NCBI RefSeq assembly: GCF_002104995.1
Contig: NW_024468249.1
Span: 1,240,001 to 1,304,000 of the forward strand
DNA: 64,000 bases
DNA from: Linderina pennispora
Lineage: Eukaryota; Kickxellomycota; Kickxellomycetes; Kickxellales; Kickxellaceae
Direction of reading: 5' to 3'
Each line of letters begins with the position of its first letter. The stretch's first letter is position 1. Shown here piece by piece: positions 54,083 through 63,343 of this stretch. The translations under genes and the position numbers were made by a program. Below the pieces are notes generated by a model. That model made no database searches and was not told the origin of the DNA. It saw nothing but the letters and a program-made list of their open reading frames with translations.

Positions 54083-54487
54083 GACTTCCATAGGATCTTA
54101 GTGGAATCAAATGTATTAGGACCACATCCAGACCATGTGTGCATTTATCGTTCGGAACTGCGTGTCTCGATTTGTTGACAAGGTTTATACTAACCAGAAA
54201 ACATATCACTGAAATCCAAATAAAATGCCCAAGAGGTCATTGGAGATGTTGGCCCCAGAGTCCCAGCACACTCCAACACAGCCATGAACCAGATCAGACA
54301 CGCGCATATGCAGACTCCAAGGATACCGACCGGTCTCCTTTTCCTCCTGTGTTCATTTTTCAATGTATTTTTATGTGATGCTCCTGACCACTCATCCTTT
54401 CCAAGTCAGCAATCCTGATAGCGATAGTATTGGGAGATAGGCTTGGAAGAAATGGTTCGATATGCCACTCATAAACTTACTCCCAGT

Positions 54488-55499
54488 CTAGCTCAGTCCT
54501 GGGTAGCCTCCATGGTCACGGGCATCCAAAGTAAGGAACGGAACCGAGTCCTGGCAGTTTGGGTTCTCCCCATTCGAACCGCAATGGGTAAATCCGCCAG
54601 CCGGAGTGTACCAGAGCTCCTCGCTGTGGTGGTGGAATCCCATGCTCTGAAGGGGGACACGCGGGACTAGGTCTTTCTTGTAGACTACGCGGCTGATTGG
54701 GAAACCTTGGTTCTCAATCCAACGTGCGTAGGCCGAGTTGCCGGTGCGAGGCTGGCCGTATGTGAAGAGCTGCATCTTACTTCGCCCACTCGGGATGTTT
54801 CAGAACAAAGTCAGCTGCAGCTACCGATGCAAGTGCTCCGCCAAGTGAGTGGCCAACAAAGGTAATCTTGAATGTAGGGAACTTGGCAACCAGGTCGGAT
54901 ATAGCCTCCACAATGGTATCACCCTCTGGCCTGATACGCATTCTTGAACCCAACATGAACCTGGGACCCACCGACACTGCTTGGCCAGTCGACCAAAAAG
55001 AACGGTCAAATCTGCAATCCAGTCAAACAGCGTCGTGCTTCCTTTGAAAGAGATAATGATATCCTTCGTATCCTCCTTGTAAGCGATGTAGCCGGTATTT
55101 GCTCGAAGCACGTTGGCCCAATTATGATAAACCACAGTATGAGTGGTTTCGGGGCTCTGGCAGACCCCTGGACAATCCCATGCAGTGCTATTTACGCTTG
55201 CAGCAGCTCCAGCGTACTTGGCATACCTCTCGACAATCGACTGAGATGCTGAGGACAGAGCTTTGGACGCTGTCTTCATAACTTGTGAGCGCTGGCTGCT
55301 GTTGCGCCTTCTTCGTCTTCATGTACGCATCCTTGGCCTTCACATTCAAAGAGTCAGCAACATCAGCATTGAAGTATGATGATAACCCGCTTGATTTAGA
55401 CACGTCGCGACGGACGCCCTGATGAAAGTTCTGAGCAGCAGGGAGGGCTGACGACAGTGCAGTGAAGGCGGCTACCAAGGGTAGGGTATTTAGCAGCAT
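54488..55499 (-). CDS. Secreted class 3 lipase, frame-broken copy
   Basis: Paralogue of the intact lipase at 56322. Signal peptide (MLLNTLPLVAAFTALSSALP), then ERYAKYAGAAASVNSTAWDC, DIIISFKGSTTLFDWIADLT, the Ser elbow ITFVGHSLGGALASVAAADF, TYGQPRTGNSAYARWIENQG, an Asp in YKKDLVPRVP and the C-terminal His in RDHGGYPGLS. Four frame breaks (near 55260, 55000, 54955 and 54780) each fit one surplus base, and the repaired text aligns with the neighbour along its length. All triad residues survive, so it may be functional with sequence errors. Hydrolyses triacylglycerols or phospholipids outside the cell (family). The CPGVC pair suggests a disulfide. Confidence 0.8.
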
Positions 55500-56321
55500 C
55501 TGTAAGGTCAAAAGCTCATTTAGAAATTAAAATGTGGGCTGTGGCAGTTGAGTAATTGCTTGGAGAGTTGCTATGGTGTTTGGTGGACCTTATGTAGTAC
55601 CTTTCAAAACACCGGAGTCACCTAATGAGCATGGCTATTCTATAAGACCAACTCGGCAGCAATAAAGTACGAATATTCAATTGTATTCTGCAGGCATACT
55701 CTTTACACATGCGAAAACGTCTTTGTAGTCGACGCTTTTGACAGAATGGTTTCCTGGCGGAAATTGCAGCCTGCTCTGTCGACAGCTCCCTTTAGAATCT
55801 ATAATTCTGGCACAACCTGTTCCAAGAGATGTGATTCAAACAGTCGGAGTTGGTGGTTGATGATTTGCCCAGAGCGGCGATTTCCTTGTAGATTCGCAAG
55901 TTTAACGCACAAGCTTTCTGCACATTGCGTGTAGATCTCTATTTGGACTATGTGGCGATGCATGGGATGAGCACCAGCGATCACGATGGCTAGCTGCCGA
56001 ATGACCAACCCATGTATCTCCTGTCAAAGCATGTGAAGGTAGACCGTGCACAAACCTGGCACCGGAGGTCACGCTGTAAACCTTGGCTAAATAAGGAAAA
56101 GTGCATGTGGCCCTTGCCACTGCATGTGAAGCTGGGTGGACGGATCCTACACACTGGCAAATTGTGGCAAAGCGAAATATGGCTCCCATGCAGCATCAAC
56201 GTCACGTCCTCGCGCAAGCACCATGTCAAATTGCAAATGCCGACTCTATCCCGTCCTGTCATTAGCGTGCTGTTAGATACGGAGTGCAGTTATTTATTAG
56301 TTTTTTGTTTACCAGCATAGC
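55500..56321. other. Spacer between the two lipase genes
   Basis: About 820 bp holding the promoter of the left lipase and the 3' flank of the right one. Short frames on both strands look random; no gene or repeat recognised. Confidence 0.5.
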
Positions 56322-57335
56322 TTAGTGGGCAAGGCCAGGATAGTCCGAGTGATCGGCGGTTGAGAGCGAGAAGACGGAGATGCTGTTAATGCAGGTCGAG
56401 CTCTCACCGTTAGCGCCGCAGAACTTCAGACCTCCGCCGGTAGGGTACCACGATTCCTGGCTGTGGTGAGAGTAGCCAAAGCTTGTAGGTGGCACACGGG
56501 CTACCATGTCTTCTTGGTAGGTAACACGAAAAATAGGGAACCCGAGATTCTGAACCCATGATGCATAAGCGGAATTTCCAGTGCGAGGTTGGCCGTAGGT
56601 GTACAGAACAATACGACTCACCCAGGTAGGATGCAGCCGGGCCAGGTCTGCAGCGCCAATAGAGGCCAGCGCACCACCTAGCGAGTGACCGGTAAAGACG
56701 ATATTGAACGTTGGGTACTTGGCAACAAGCTCGGCAATCTTGGCCTGGATGGTGCTGGCCTGCGCCTTGTGAGCATCAAGGAACCCGGAATGGACCTTGG
56801 ATCCAGAAACACTGCTGGGCCAGGCGTCCTGTCCAAAATCGGCGTTTGTGATCCAGTCAAAGAGGGTCTGGCTGCCTCTGAACGAAATGATAATTTCCTT
56901 GGTGCTTTCCTTGTAGGCAACATAGCCGACATTGGCACCAACGACGTCGGCCCATTGATGGTAGACAACAGTGCCTGCAGTGGCGGCAGTCTGACAGCTG
57001 ATGGGGCAGTTCCAGGCCTTGCTGTTGACGACGTATGCAGCGCCAGCATAGTTGGCGTACTTCTCGAGCGTGGCTTGAGTTGTAGTAATGATGACCTGGC
57101 CTCCCTTCTCAACAGGGTTGTTACTCTTGGCAGCGGCAAGGTTCTTCTGCTCATCACGGTACATCTGGCGGACCTTATACTCGACAAGCGCGGCCGTGGT
57201 AGTGTTCAGCATTGCATGGATAGCATCTGCAGGTGTTTCGCTGCGGCGAGACAGCGCAGGTGGCTGCTCGACGGAAGGAAGCGCCGCAGAGAGCGTTGCC
57301 AGCGCGACGAGAACAGTGGAGAACTTGAATAGCAT
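56322..57335 (-). CDS. Secreted class 3 (Rhizomucor-type) lipase
   Basis: Intact, 337 residues. Signal peptide (MLFKFSTVLVALATLSAALP), a propeptide-like region to about residue 90, then the alpha/beta-hydrolase domain: YANYAGAAYVVNSKAWNCPI, EIIISFRGSQTLFDWITNAD, Ser elbow NIVFTGHSLGGALASIGAAD, TYGQPRTGNSAYASWVQNLG, Asp in TYQEDMVARVPP, and His in the C-terminal ADHSDYPGLAH. CPISC and KFCGANGESSTC suggest disulfides. A TATATAAA lies about 95 bp upstream. Extracellular acylglycerol hydrolysis is inferred from the family. Confidence 0.95.
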   Translation of the reverse strand: MLFKFSTVLVALATLSAALPSVEQPPALSRRSETPADAIHAMLNTTTAALVEYKVRQMYRDEQKNLAAAKSNNPVEKGGQVIITTTQATLEKYANYAGAAYVVNSKAWNCPISCQTAATAGTVVYHQWADVVGANVGYVAYKESTKEIIISFRGSQTLFDWITNADFGQDAWPSSVSGSKVHSGFLDAHKAQASTIQAKIAELVAKYPTFNIVFTGHSLGGALASIGAADLARLHPTWVSRIVLYTYGQPRTGNSAYASWVQNLGFPIFRVTYQEDMVARVPPTSFGYSHHSQESWYPTGGGLKFCGANGESSTCINSISVFSLSTADHSDYPGLAH

Positions 57336-58627
57336 TGATGGATATTAGTTAATTATTAGCAGACAGGCAGGGATGGAGCAGTTTGTTGTGGATGAGTACA
57401 ATTTGTGGGCGGTCTACATCTGGTGGTTTATATACTGAGTCGCTCTACGTCAAACGGGACTCCAGAGCCCCATTTTCCTATCTTACTGAGCGGTCTGCAC
57501 TGTTCTCACGGCCGTCTGACATGTCGCCATGGTCTAATCTATTGCAAAAGCAAGACCGCCGATCCCTATAACTGCTGGGCTTGCTGTCTGCTATCAGCTA
57601 GTGTACTCTGTGCTCGTAAAGAGGGAGCTACAGAATGGATCATCCTCCTCCGGTGAAGCATATGTGCCTGCTTGGTCCCCACATTTGGCATTTGTGCGAC
57701 ACTTTTGCCTTGCCAATGCTAATCAAGCAGGTGTACACAGCTGCATACTTCCGACAGTGCTGTTGGCCGCATGGTCTACCGCATATTCCGGGCGCAATGT
57801 AGATTGGCCATGGGTCATACAGCCAGTTGTCCACTATTATCGACATCACGTGTGCTCCTGTTTGCCACCGGCTTGCATTGATGGTCCTGCACTAGCATAT
57901 GAAGGCTGGGGGCAATCAGTTCAGCATACTTGATGGCAGTCGTGGATAAGGTATAAAGATTATGCTTGCTCTGCGCCAATGCGGATTTGCCGGGCTAGGG
58001 CGTGCCGCCTCACTTTTGTAGCGATCGGCGTGTTCATCGTTGCCAGGTGCACAGAGCAGAACATTCCAGCTGCTGATCTCGTGTAGAAAAATTACCCGCT
58101 CCGGGGTCTACCCAGGCCGCTACATCCGATGGACCTGTCTATGACCTCTTGCTAAACATGGGTCGGTGAGCTGGTGGCACACGCCGTGTGTGTAACGTCT
58201 ACTGCTGGAGGATTCTTATCGGAGCCTTCATTTCAGAACTGGCATTGAACTTCAATGTGATGGATTGGGTTCCCTAGCGGTCCAGCAAACGTGGACTATA
58301 CTGGAATGGGCATTTCCAGACCCACTGGGCATGTCCAGTGTTGCACTTGAACGGCAGTTGATTATTTGGCTGGGCGCTCCAACGGCACTGGCTCCTAGAT
58401 AATAGCGGACCATAGGCCACCTCAAACCACCAGCTATGCTGGATAGCTAGCATTTAGAACGGCAGTTCCCTGTTGTCCTGTTGATCTGCGCGTTGTTGGT
58501 GATCAGGCTGATCAGGCCAGCCCAGCAGCTGTTGCGTCACGCTCATGCTCCTCTCTCTCCTTTTCAAAGCTCTCGCGTTTTTAATTTGGTGCTGCAATCC
58601 TCGTTTTACAAATATATACCGCCCGCA
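57336..58627. other. Intergenic region upstream of UCHL5
   Basis: About 1.3 kb. The left end holds the lipase promoter (minus-strand TATATAAA at 57427-57434). The remainder has no frame that resembles a protein and no clear repeat. Confidence 0.55.
57427..57434 (-). promoter_or_regulatory. TATA box of the intact lipase gene
   Basis: TATATAAA on the minus strand, about 95 bp before the lipase ATG. Confidence 0.5.
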
Positions 58628-59666
58628 ATGTCGCTTGAAAATGGAAACTGGTGTCTAATCGAGAGCGATCCCGGTGTGTTCACTGAGCTCATTCAGAACA
58701 TGGGTGTGCGTGACGTGCAGGTCGAAGAGCTCTACAGTCTGGACGCCGACACTCTCAACTCGATTGCGCCCGTCTACGGCCTCGTGTTCTTGTTCAAATG
58801 GCAGCAAAGCAGCGGCAAACCGCGTGCGCAGACAGAGCAGCCGACGTCATCGCCCGAGAACGTGTATTTCGCTCAGCAGATTATCAACAATGCGTGCGCG
58901 ACACAGGCAATCCTGTCAATTTTGCTCAACCGCTCACAGGACCTGGATCTGGGCGAGGTGCTCGACAAACTTCCGCTCCTTCTCGGTGGACCTGCCGCCC
59001 GACATGCGCGGACTGGCACTGACCAACAGCGACCAGATCCGCAATGTGCATAATAGCTTTGCTCGCTCGGACCCGTTCATTTCGGATATGGCCAAGCCAG
59101 CAACCGACGATGACGACGTGTTCCATTTTATCAGCTATGTGCCGGCAGCTGGGCGGCTGTATGAGCTGGACGGGCTAAAGCCCGGGCCCATCGACCATGG
59201 CCCGGCGGAGAACTGGCTTGAGCGTGTAGGCGAGGTCATCCAGGAGCGCATGTCAGAGTATAGCGAGAGCGAGATCCGGTTCAACTTGATGGCAGTTATT
59301 GGCGACCGCCGCAAGGGCCTGAGAAACAAGATTGACAAGGTCGAGGCCGACATTGCGCGCCTAGCTAGTCGGCTGGATGAGCTGCGGCTAGAGGACAAGG
59401 ACGAGTCGCGGGCTGAGGCTGAGGCAGTGCAGACTGAGATTGGCCAGCTGAACAGCCAGCGTGCGGACCTGGCATACAAGGTGCAGGTTGAGAACGGCAA
59501 GTTTGAGCGTTACAAGTTTGACAACTCTCTGAGGAAGCACAACTTCATCCCGCTCATCTATCAGCTCGCCAAGGCCATGGCAGGGAAGGGTTCACTGGCG
59601 CCTGCCATCGAGGACGCAAAGAAGAAGGCGCAGAGCCGCCCTCAGCAAACACAGCAGCCCTTCTGA
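58628..59666 (+). CDS. Proteasome-associated deubiquitinase UCHL5/UCH37
   Basis: Cysteine protease that removes ubiquitin at the 19S proteasome. About 345 residues. The UCH domain has the active-site Cys in [40 protein letters not shown], the His in [12 protein letters not shown] and Asp in [19 protein letters not shown] coiled-coil linker ([20 protein letters not shown]) and a C-terminal ULD ([20 protein letters not shown]) complete the UCH37 architecture that binds Rpn13. One surplus base near 58974 (between LGEVLDK and [12 protein letters not shown]) breaks the frame. Start ATG 58628 gives the standard N-terminus. Convergent with SF3A1, 69 bp between stops. Confidence 0.92.
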
Positions 59667-59735
59667 CAACTGCCAAGGGGTGTTGGCGCTGTTTTCATAA
59701 ATCATTCGATACAATTTCAAAACAATCTAATGGCT

Positions 59736-61235
59736 TCAGTGGTCAGTCCTGCGGCGCTTCGTGTCGTGCTGCGGTCTGCTCGCCTGCGGTCCGATCTGGG
59801 CCTTTGTGCGGTGGATCTCGGCGAGCTGGTGGTCGACAGCAACGTTTTCGCGGGCTCTCCTGACTGCATGGCCGGCAGTTGACGAGAATCCGTCCCACAT
59901 GACTGGCTTTTTGGAGTCGGCCAGCGCCTGCTCCTCGTCGACGCTTGCTTGGTTGCCATCCTGGCCAAAGATGTCTGAGCGGTTTCTGGCCATCTGGCGC
60001 AGGTATTTTGCCACGTCCATGCCTTCCTGGACAAGATTTGTGTCGCGGATCTTACGCTCGTAGGCGAGCTTCTGCTCCTTCCACTTGGGGTCAATCAGCT
60101 CGACGCGGATGTGCTCGTCGAACTCGGATGCTGGGATGTCGAGCTTGCACAGCTGGCACTGCAGAGTGACCTCACGAGACTGTGGTCCACGACGCAGGTT
60201 CGGGACATAATCCTTGCGGATCTTCATTTTGGTGACATCAACTGCGGGAGCAGCGGGTTTCTTGTCGGCCTCGATTTCCTCCTCCACCTCATCCTCATCC
60301 TCATCCTCATCTTCCATCTCCATCTCCACATCGTTGTCGTCTTCCTCCTCAACCTGGGCTGCAGCATGATGAGTGTCAGCTGCTGTAGTCCTTTCTGCAG
60401 GCCTGCTTGTGTCATCCTGCTGCTGCGACCTGTGCTTGTCTTCCAGCGTCATGTTCTTCAGATCCTGCAACAGCATGGGCTCAGGCAGATCGACAAACGC
60501 ATCTTCCTCAACAAACTCGACCGTCCCAACGACTACAAAGTCGTGCCAGTCGATGGCTAAGAATTCTTCCTTCTCTCTGTCTGCAATTTCCTCGCGTCGC
60601 TTCTTCTCCTCGGCCTCATATGCCTCCCACTGCATCCGACGATTGATGCGATCCAAGATTTGGTGCTTGTCCTCAGTGTCGTATTTTACCCGCTGCTGCA
60701 AACTGTCGGGCGGGAAGAATACCAACGTGTACTGGTCAACAAGCTTGCGGAAGAACCCAAACAGCGTGTGGTTCGGGTTGAGAAAATCAAACTGGTAGCT
60801 GTTGGCCTCGCGCTGCGCCAGCGTGGTCATAAACTGACGCCCATTACGGGCAACAAACTGGGCTGTGAGCCGGAGCACGTCCAGATCTTGCGCTGAGATT
60901 GCAGGCATCGGGAATGCGAATTGGATCGGATCGGGCTGTTCGGGTGCCTCGGTCTCCAGATCCTGCTCGATAGGCTCAGCTTTGTCCGGTGTATTCTGCA
61001 GTGCTGGCTGGTCTGTGACATCTCCGGATTTGAATTTTACAACCATGTGCTGGTAGTACGCGTTGTACGGATCGTTTGGATAGAGAAACGAGAACTTGGC
61101 GTTGCCCTCGTATTTCTCGCGCAAAAGTCCCTGGAACCGCTCGCCAGATTTGGCCACATGCTCAGCGGTTTTGTCGACTATGGACTTTATATCCAGCGGC
61201 GGGTAGATGATTTCGGCTGGCTGCGTGTCAGACAT
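59736..61235 (-). CDS. Splicing factor 3A subunit 1 (Prp21/SF3a120)
   Basis: U2 snRNP component needed for prespliceosome assembly. Intact, 499 residues from ATG 61235 (MSDTQPAEIIYPP). Two SURP modules: about residues 12-60 (IVDKTAEHVAKSGERFQGLL, KFSFLYPNDPYNAYYQHMV) and about 115-165 (LTAQFVARNGRQFMTTLAQR, FDFLNPNHTLFGFFRKLVDQ). Then the SF3a60-binding and charged region, an Asp/Glu run near 60270-60350, and the PRP21-like block (MKIRKDYVPNLRRGPQSREV, EFDEHIRVELIDPKWKEQKL, YLRQMARNRSDIFG). It ends in a basic tail with no ubiquitin-like domain, unlike human SF3A1 but like yeast Prp21. No frame errors over 1.5 kb. Confidence 0.93.
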   Translation of the reverse strand: MSDTQPAEIIYPPLDIKSIVDKTAEHVAKSGERFQGLLREKYEGNAKFSFLYPNDPYNAYYQHMVVKFKSGDVTDQPALQNTPDKAEPIEQDLETEAPEQPDPIQFAFPMPAISAQDLDVLRLTAQFVARNGRQFMTTLAQREANSYQFDFLNPNHTLFGFFRKLVDQYTLVFFPPDSLQQRVKYDTEDKHQILDRINRRMQWEAYEAEEKKRREEIADREKEEFLAIDWHDFVVVGTVEFVEEDAFVDLPEPMLLQDLKNMTLEDKHRSQQQDDTSRPAERTTAADTHHAAAQVEEEDDNDVEMEMEDEDEDEDEVEEEIEADKKPAAPAVDVTKMKIRKDYVPNLRRGPQSREVTLQCQLCKLDIPASEFDEHIRVELIDPKWKEQKLAYERKIRDTNLVQEGMDVAKYLRQMARNRSDIFGQDGNQASVDEEQALADSKKPVMWDGFSSTAGHAVRRARENVAVDHQLAEIHRTKAQIGPQASRPQHDTKRRRTDH

Positions 61236-61487
61236 TATGAACAAAGGTAGGTGAGGGATAAACGATGATGCAGTGAACATTGATAAAGTTTCGATTTTCG
61301 ATGATGTACCATTTTATCTGACCGAGATGATTATGGAGTGTACGCTTTGGCCACCCATCCGCCTCCCTCGGTCAGCCACCATCCCAACACGAACCTCCGT
61401 AACCTGTACGTCGTGTGTGCACATGAGCAATAGAACAGGTGAAGTATTTAGGAACCAGGTGGAAGGAAAAATTCATGGAACAGAAAT

Positions 61488-62726
61488 CTAGCAGCAGCCG
61501 CCAAACATGGACCCCGACGCCTGCGTGTTGTCGACTCTAATAGCCCTTGGGTTCTTGGTGGCATCCAGGGGCTTCTTGCTCTGTACGCCCGAGTCTGGCG
61601 ACAATGTATCGATGATGTTATCCTTGACGAGGGCCAGTATCCTCGCTGCCAAATCCTCAAACGTCGCCTTGACCTTCTCGCCGGTCTTGGCGCTGGCCTC
61701 GACGAACAGCATATCGTTGGTCTTGGCGAACGCTTCGCCCTCATCGTACGAAACAACGCGCCGTGCATCCTGGTCGGCCTTGTTGCCGACAAGCACAAAA
61801 ATCGAATGCGGCGCTGTCAGTTGTCGTGCGTCACCGAGCCAGCTCTCTAGGTTCTCGAACGATTCGCGGCTATTGTGAAGAAAACCATTAGAACGAGCAC
61901 TGCAGTTTTGGTGTGCTGCGCTTGGCAAGGCCAGGGACTTACTTTGTAATGTCGTAGACTACGATGGTTCCGATGGATCCGCGGTAGTAGCTGCGGGTGA
62001 CAGACCTATACAAGAGGGGATGCAAACAACGCAACGGCAGCAGACTCGGTCAGCAGGATGCTTAGTAGAAACGTTTACTCCCACACAACAACAGCAGTAG
62101 CCACTGTATGCGATCCGTGTTTGCCAGTGTCCTTACCTGAACCTCTCTAAACGACCATTTCGCAAATACCGACGATGGCAGCCGAGGCAAAGAAAAGGAA
62201 AAGGTGTGAAATGTAGGCAATTAGTACCAAGCGCGCGCACCGACCATCCCTCACATGGGCCCTTGCCTATCCACAGCCATTGTGTTCTACGAGCTCATGC
62301 CCTTGATTGCAGTACACCGGGAGACAGGACCACAAGGACGCAGCCTCCTGAACCGGTGCTTTTGCTGTGGTTGTTGTTATTGTTGTCGCTGCTTACCCTG
62401 ACCAGCAGTATCCCAGGCCTGAATCTTTATGCGCTCGCCCTCGACCTCGATAATCCGTGTGCCAAACTCGACTCCGATCGTAGTGGTTCGTTTTTTCGCT
62501 CTACAGTTAATGGGTATCGGGAGAGAAGATTTAGCGGGGTAGCGCTTCGTGGAGAGCGATATGCCTTCCGGCCTATTGCACGGCAACGTGCATGGTGCTT
62601 CTGGAAAAGGGATAAGCATACAAAGGTGTCTTCTGTGAATTGGCGAAGCAGCGAGCTCTTGCCGCAGCCCATGTCGCCGATAATAATGAGCTTGGCGACG
62701 TAGCTGTAGTTGTACACGGCAACCAT
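61488..62726 (-). CDS. Rab GTPase, Rab4/Rab14-like (5 exons, one of 10 nt)
   Basis: Small GTPase of endosome/trans-Golgi traffic. Exons (minus): 62726-62622, 62500-62397, 62146-62137, 62005-61943, 61869-61488; about 220 residues. It starts [20 protein letters not shown] like Rab14, then P-loop GDMGCGKSS, switch [35 protein letters not shown] across four exons, [27 protein letters not shown], and a C-terminal GGCC for double geranylgeranylation. P-loop position 18 is Cys instead of the common Val/Thr. An extra A in the run at the start of exon 2 (62491-62496) must be dropped to keep frame. It shares a 277-bp promoter region with Asterix. Confidence 0.9.
61870..61942 (-). other. Rab gene intron 4
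   Basis: 73 nt, donor GTAAGT, branch-like TCTAAT, acceptor AATAG. Joins VVYDIT-N to [10 protein letters not shown] in phase 2. Confidence 0.9.
62006..62136 (-). other. Rab gene intron 3
   Basis: 131 nt, donor GTAAGG, acceptor TATAG. Follows the 10-nt exon and restores [13 protein letters not shown]. Confidence 0.88.
62137..62146 (-). other. 10-nt microexon (exon 3) of the Rab gene
   Basis: AGAGGTTCAG between acceptor TTTAG and donor GTAAGG. It supplies exactly the residues E-R-F-R expected after WDTAGQ in every Rab, and the flanking phases fit on both sides. Confidence 0.9.
62147..62396 (-). other. Rab gene intron 2
   Basis: 250 nt, donor GTAAGC directly after WDTAGQ, acceptor TTTAG before the microexon. 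Confidence 0.88.
62501..62621 (-). other. Rab gene intron 1
   Basis: 121 nt, donor GTATGC after RQFTEDTF, branch-like TTAAC, acceptor TGTAG. Phase 0. Confidence 0.85.
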
Positions 62727-63003
62727 GGTTTCGAAGAGCAATAGGTGAAATGACGGAATTTATACAAGGAGCAGCAACAAGGCAGGAAAAGCAGAGACGA
62801 AGGGGTGCGGCCAGCACTGCCAGGCTTGTCGGGTGACATCCGCAATCCGGCTCGCCGACCACTCGGCTGAGCCGTGGCTGCCCAGGGATTCGCTTGCCCC
62901 AGTGAGCCAAGTCAGAGCCCAGCCCTTTGGTTTCTGTGTGCGCATTTTCTTCCTGAGCAATTTCAACCCTTCAGCTTCCTCATCTAGCACCAATTTCGCA
63001 GCC

Positions 63004-63343
63004 ATGGCCCGCAAAGAGTTCCCCGGAGACCCGCGCCGTTCCGCCAATGTCGTGCCGTACACGCCTGCGACCAACGCCGAGGAGGGCAGCCTGTACTATC
63101 TTATTTCGTTCATCAGCTCGCTGGCCGCCATGTTCCTAAAGTCGCGCATAGTTGGGTGGGCCGCCGTATTCTTCGCCCTGCTGTCGGTGTTCACTGACCG
63201 CACGTCGGCTGCGGGCCAGAACAGCAGCCGCACATCGACCATTCACCCTGGCCGTTACCTCGCTGCTGATGACATACATGCCAGAGCTGGTTGCGCTGTA
63301 CAAGTTGTACCGCGGCGAGCAGCCTGCTGCCAGTTCATCATAG
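63004..63343 (+). CDS. Asterix/WDR83OS homologue (PAT complex)
   Basis: Small ER membrane protein, about 112 residues. In animals Asterix and CCDC47 form the PAT chaperone for membrane-protein insertion at the Sec61 translocon (established). The text DPRRSANVVPYTPATNAEEG then YLISFISSLAAMFLKSRIVG, WAAVFFALLSVFTDRTSAAG and (next frame) FTLAVTSLLMTYMPELVALY matches the family in length, motif order (DPRR at the start, three membrane helices) and spacing. One surplus base near 63240 breaks the frame. Divergent from the Rab gene, 277 bp between ATGs. Confidence 0.85.

Noticed and set aside
1..63343. Programmed +1 frameshifting as a genome-wide system
   Set aside because: The inserted base and its neighbours share no slippery codon, stop codon or motif, and several long genes (SF3A1, lipase, GID4, DUF218) have none. 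Kept only as a remote alternative.
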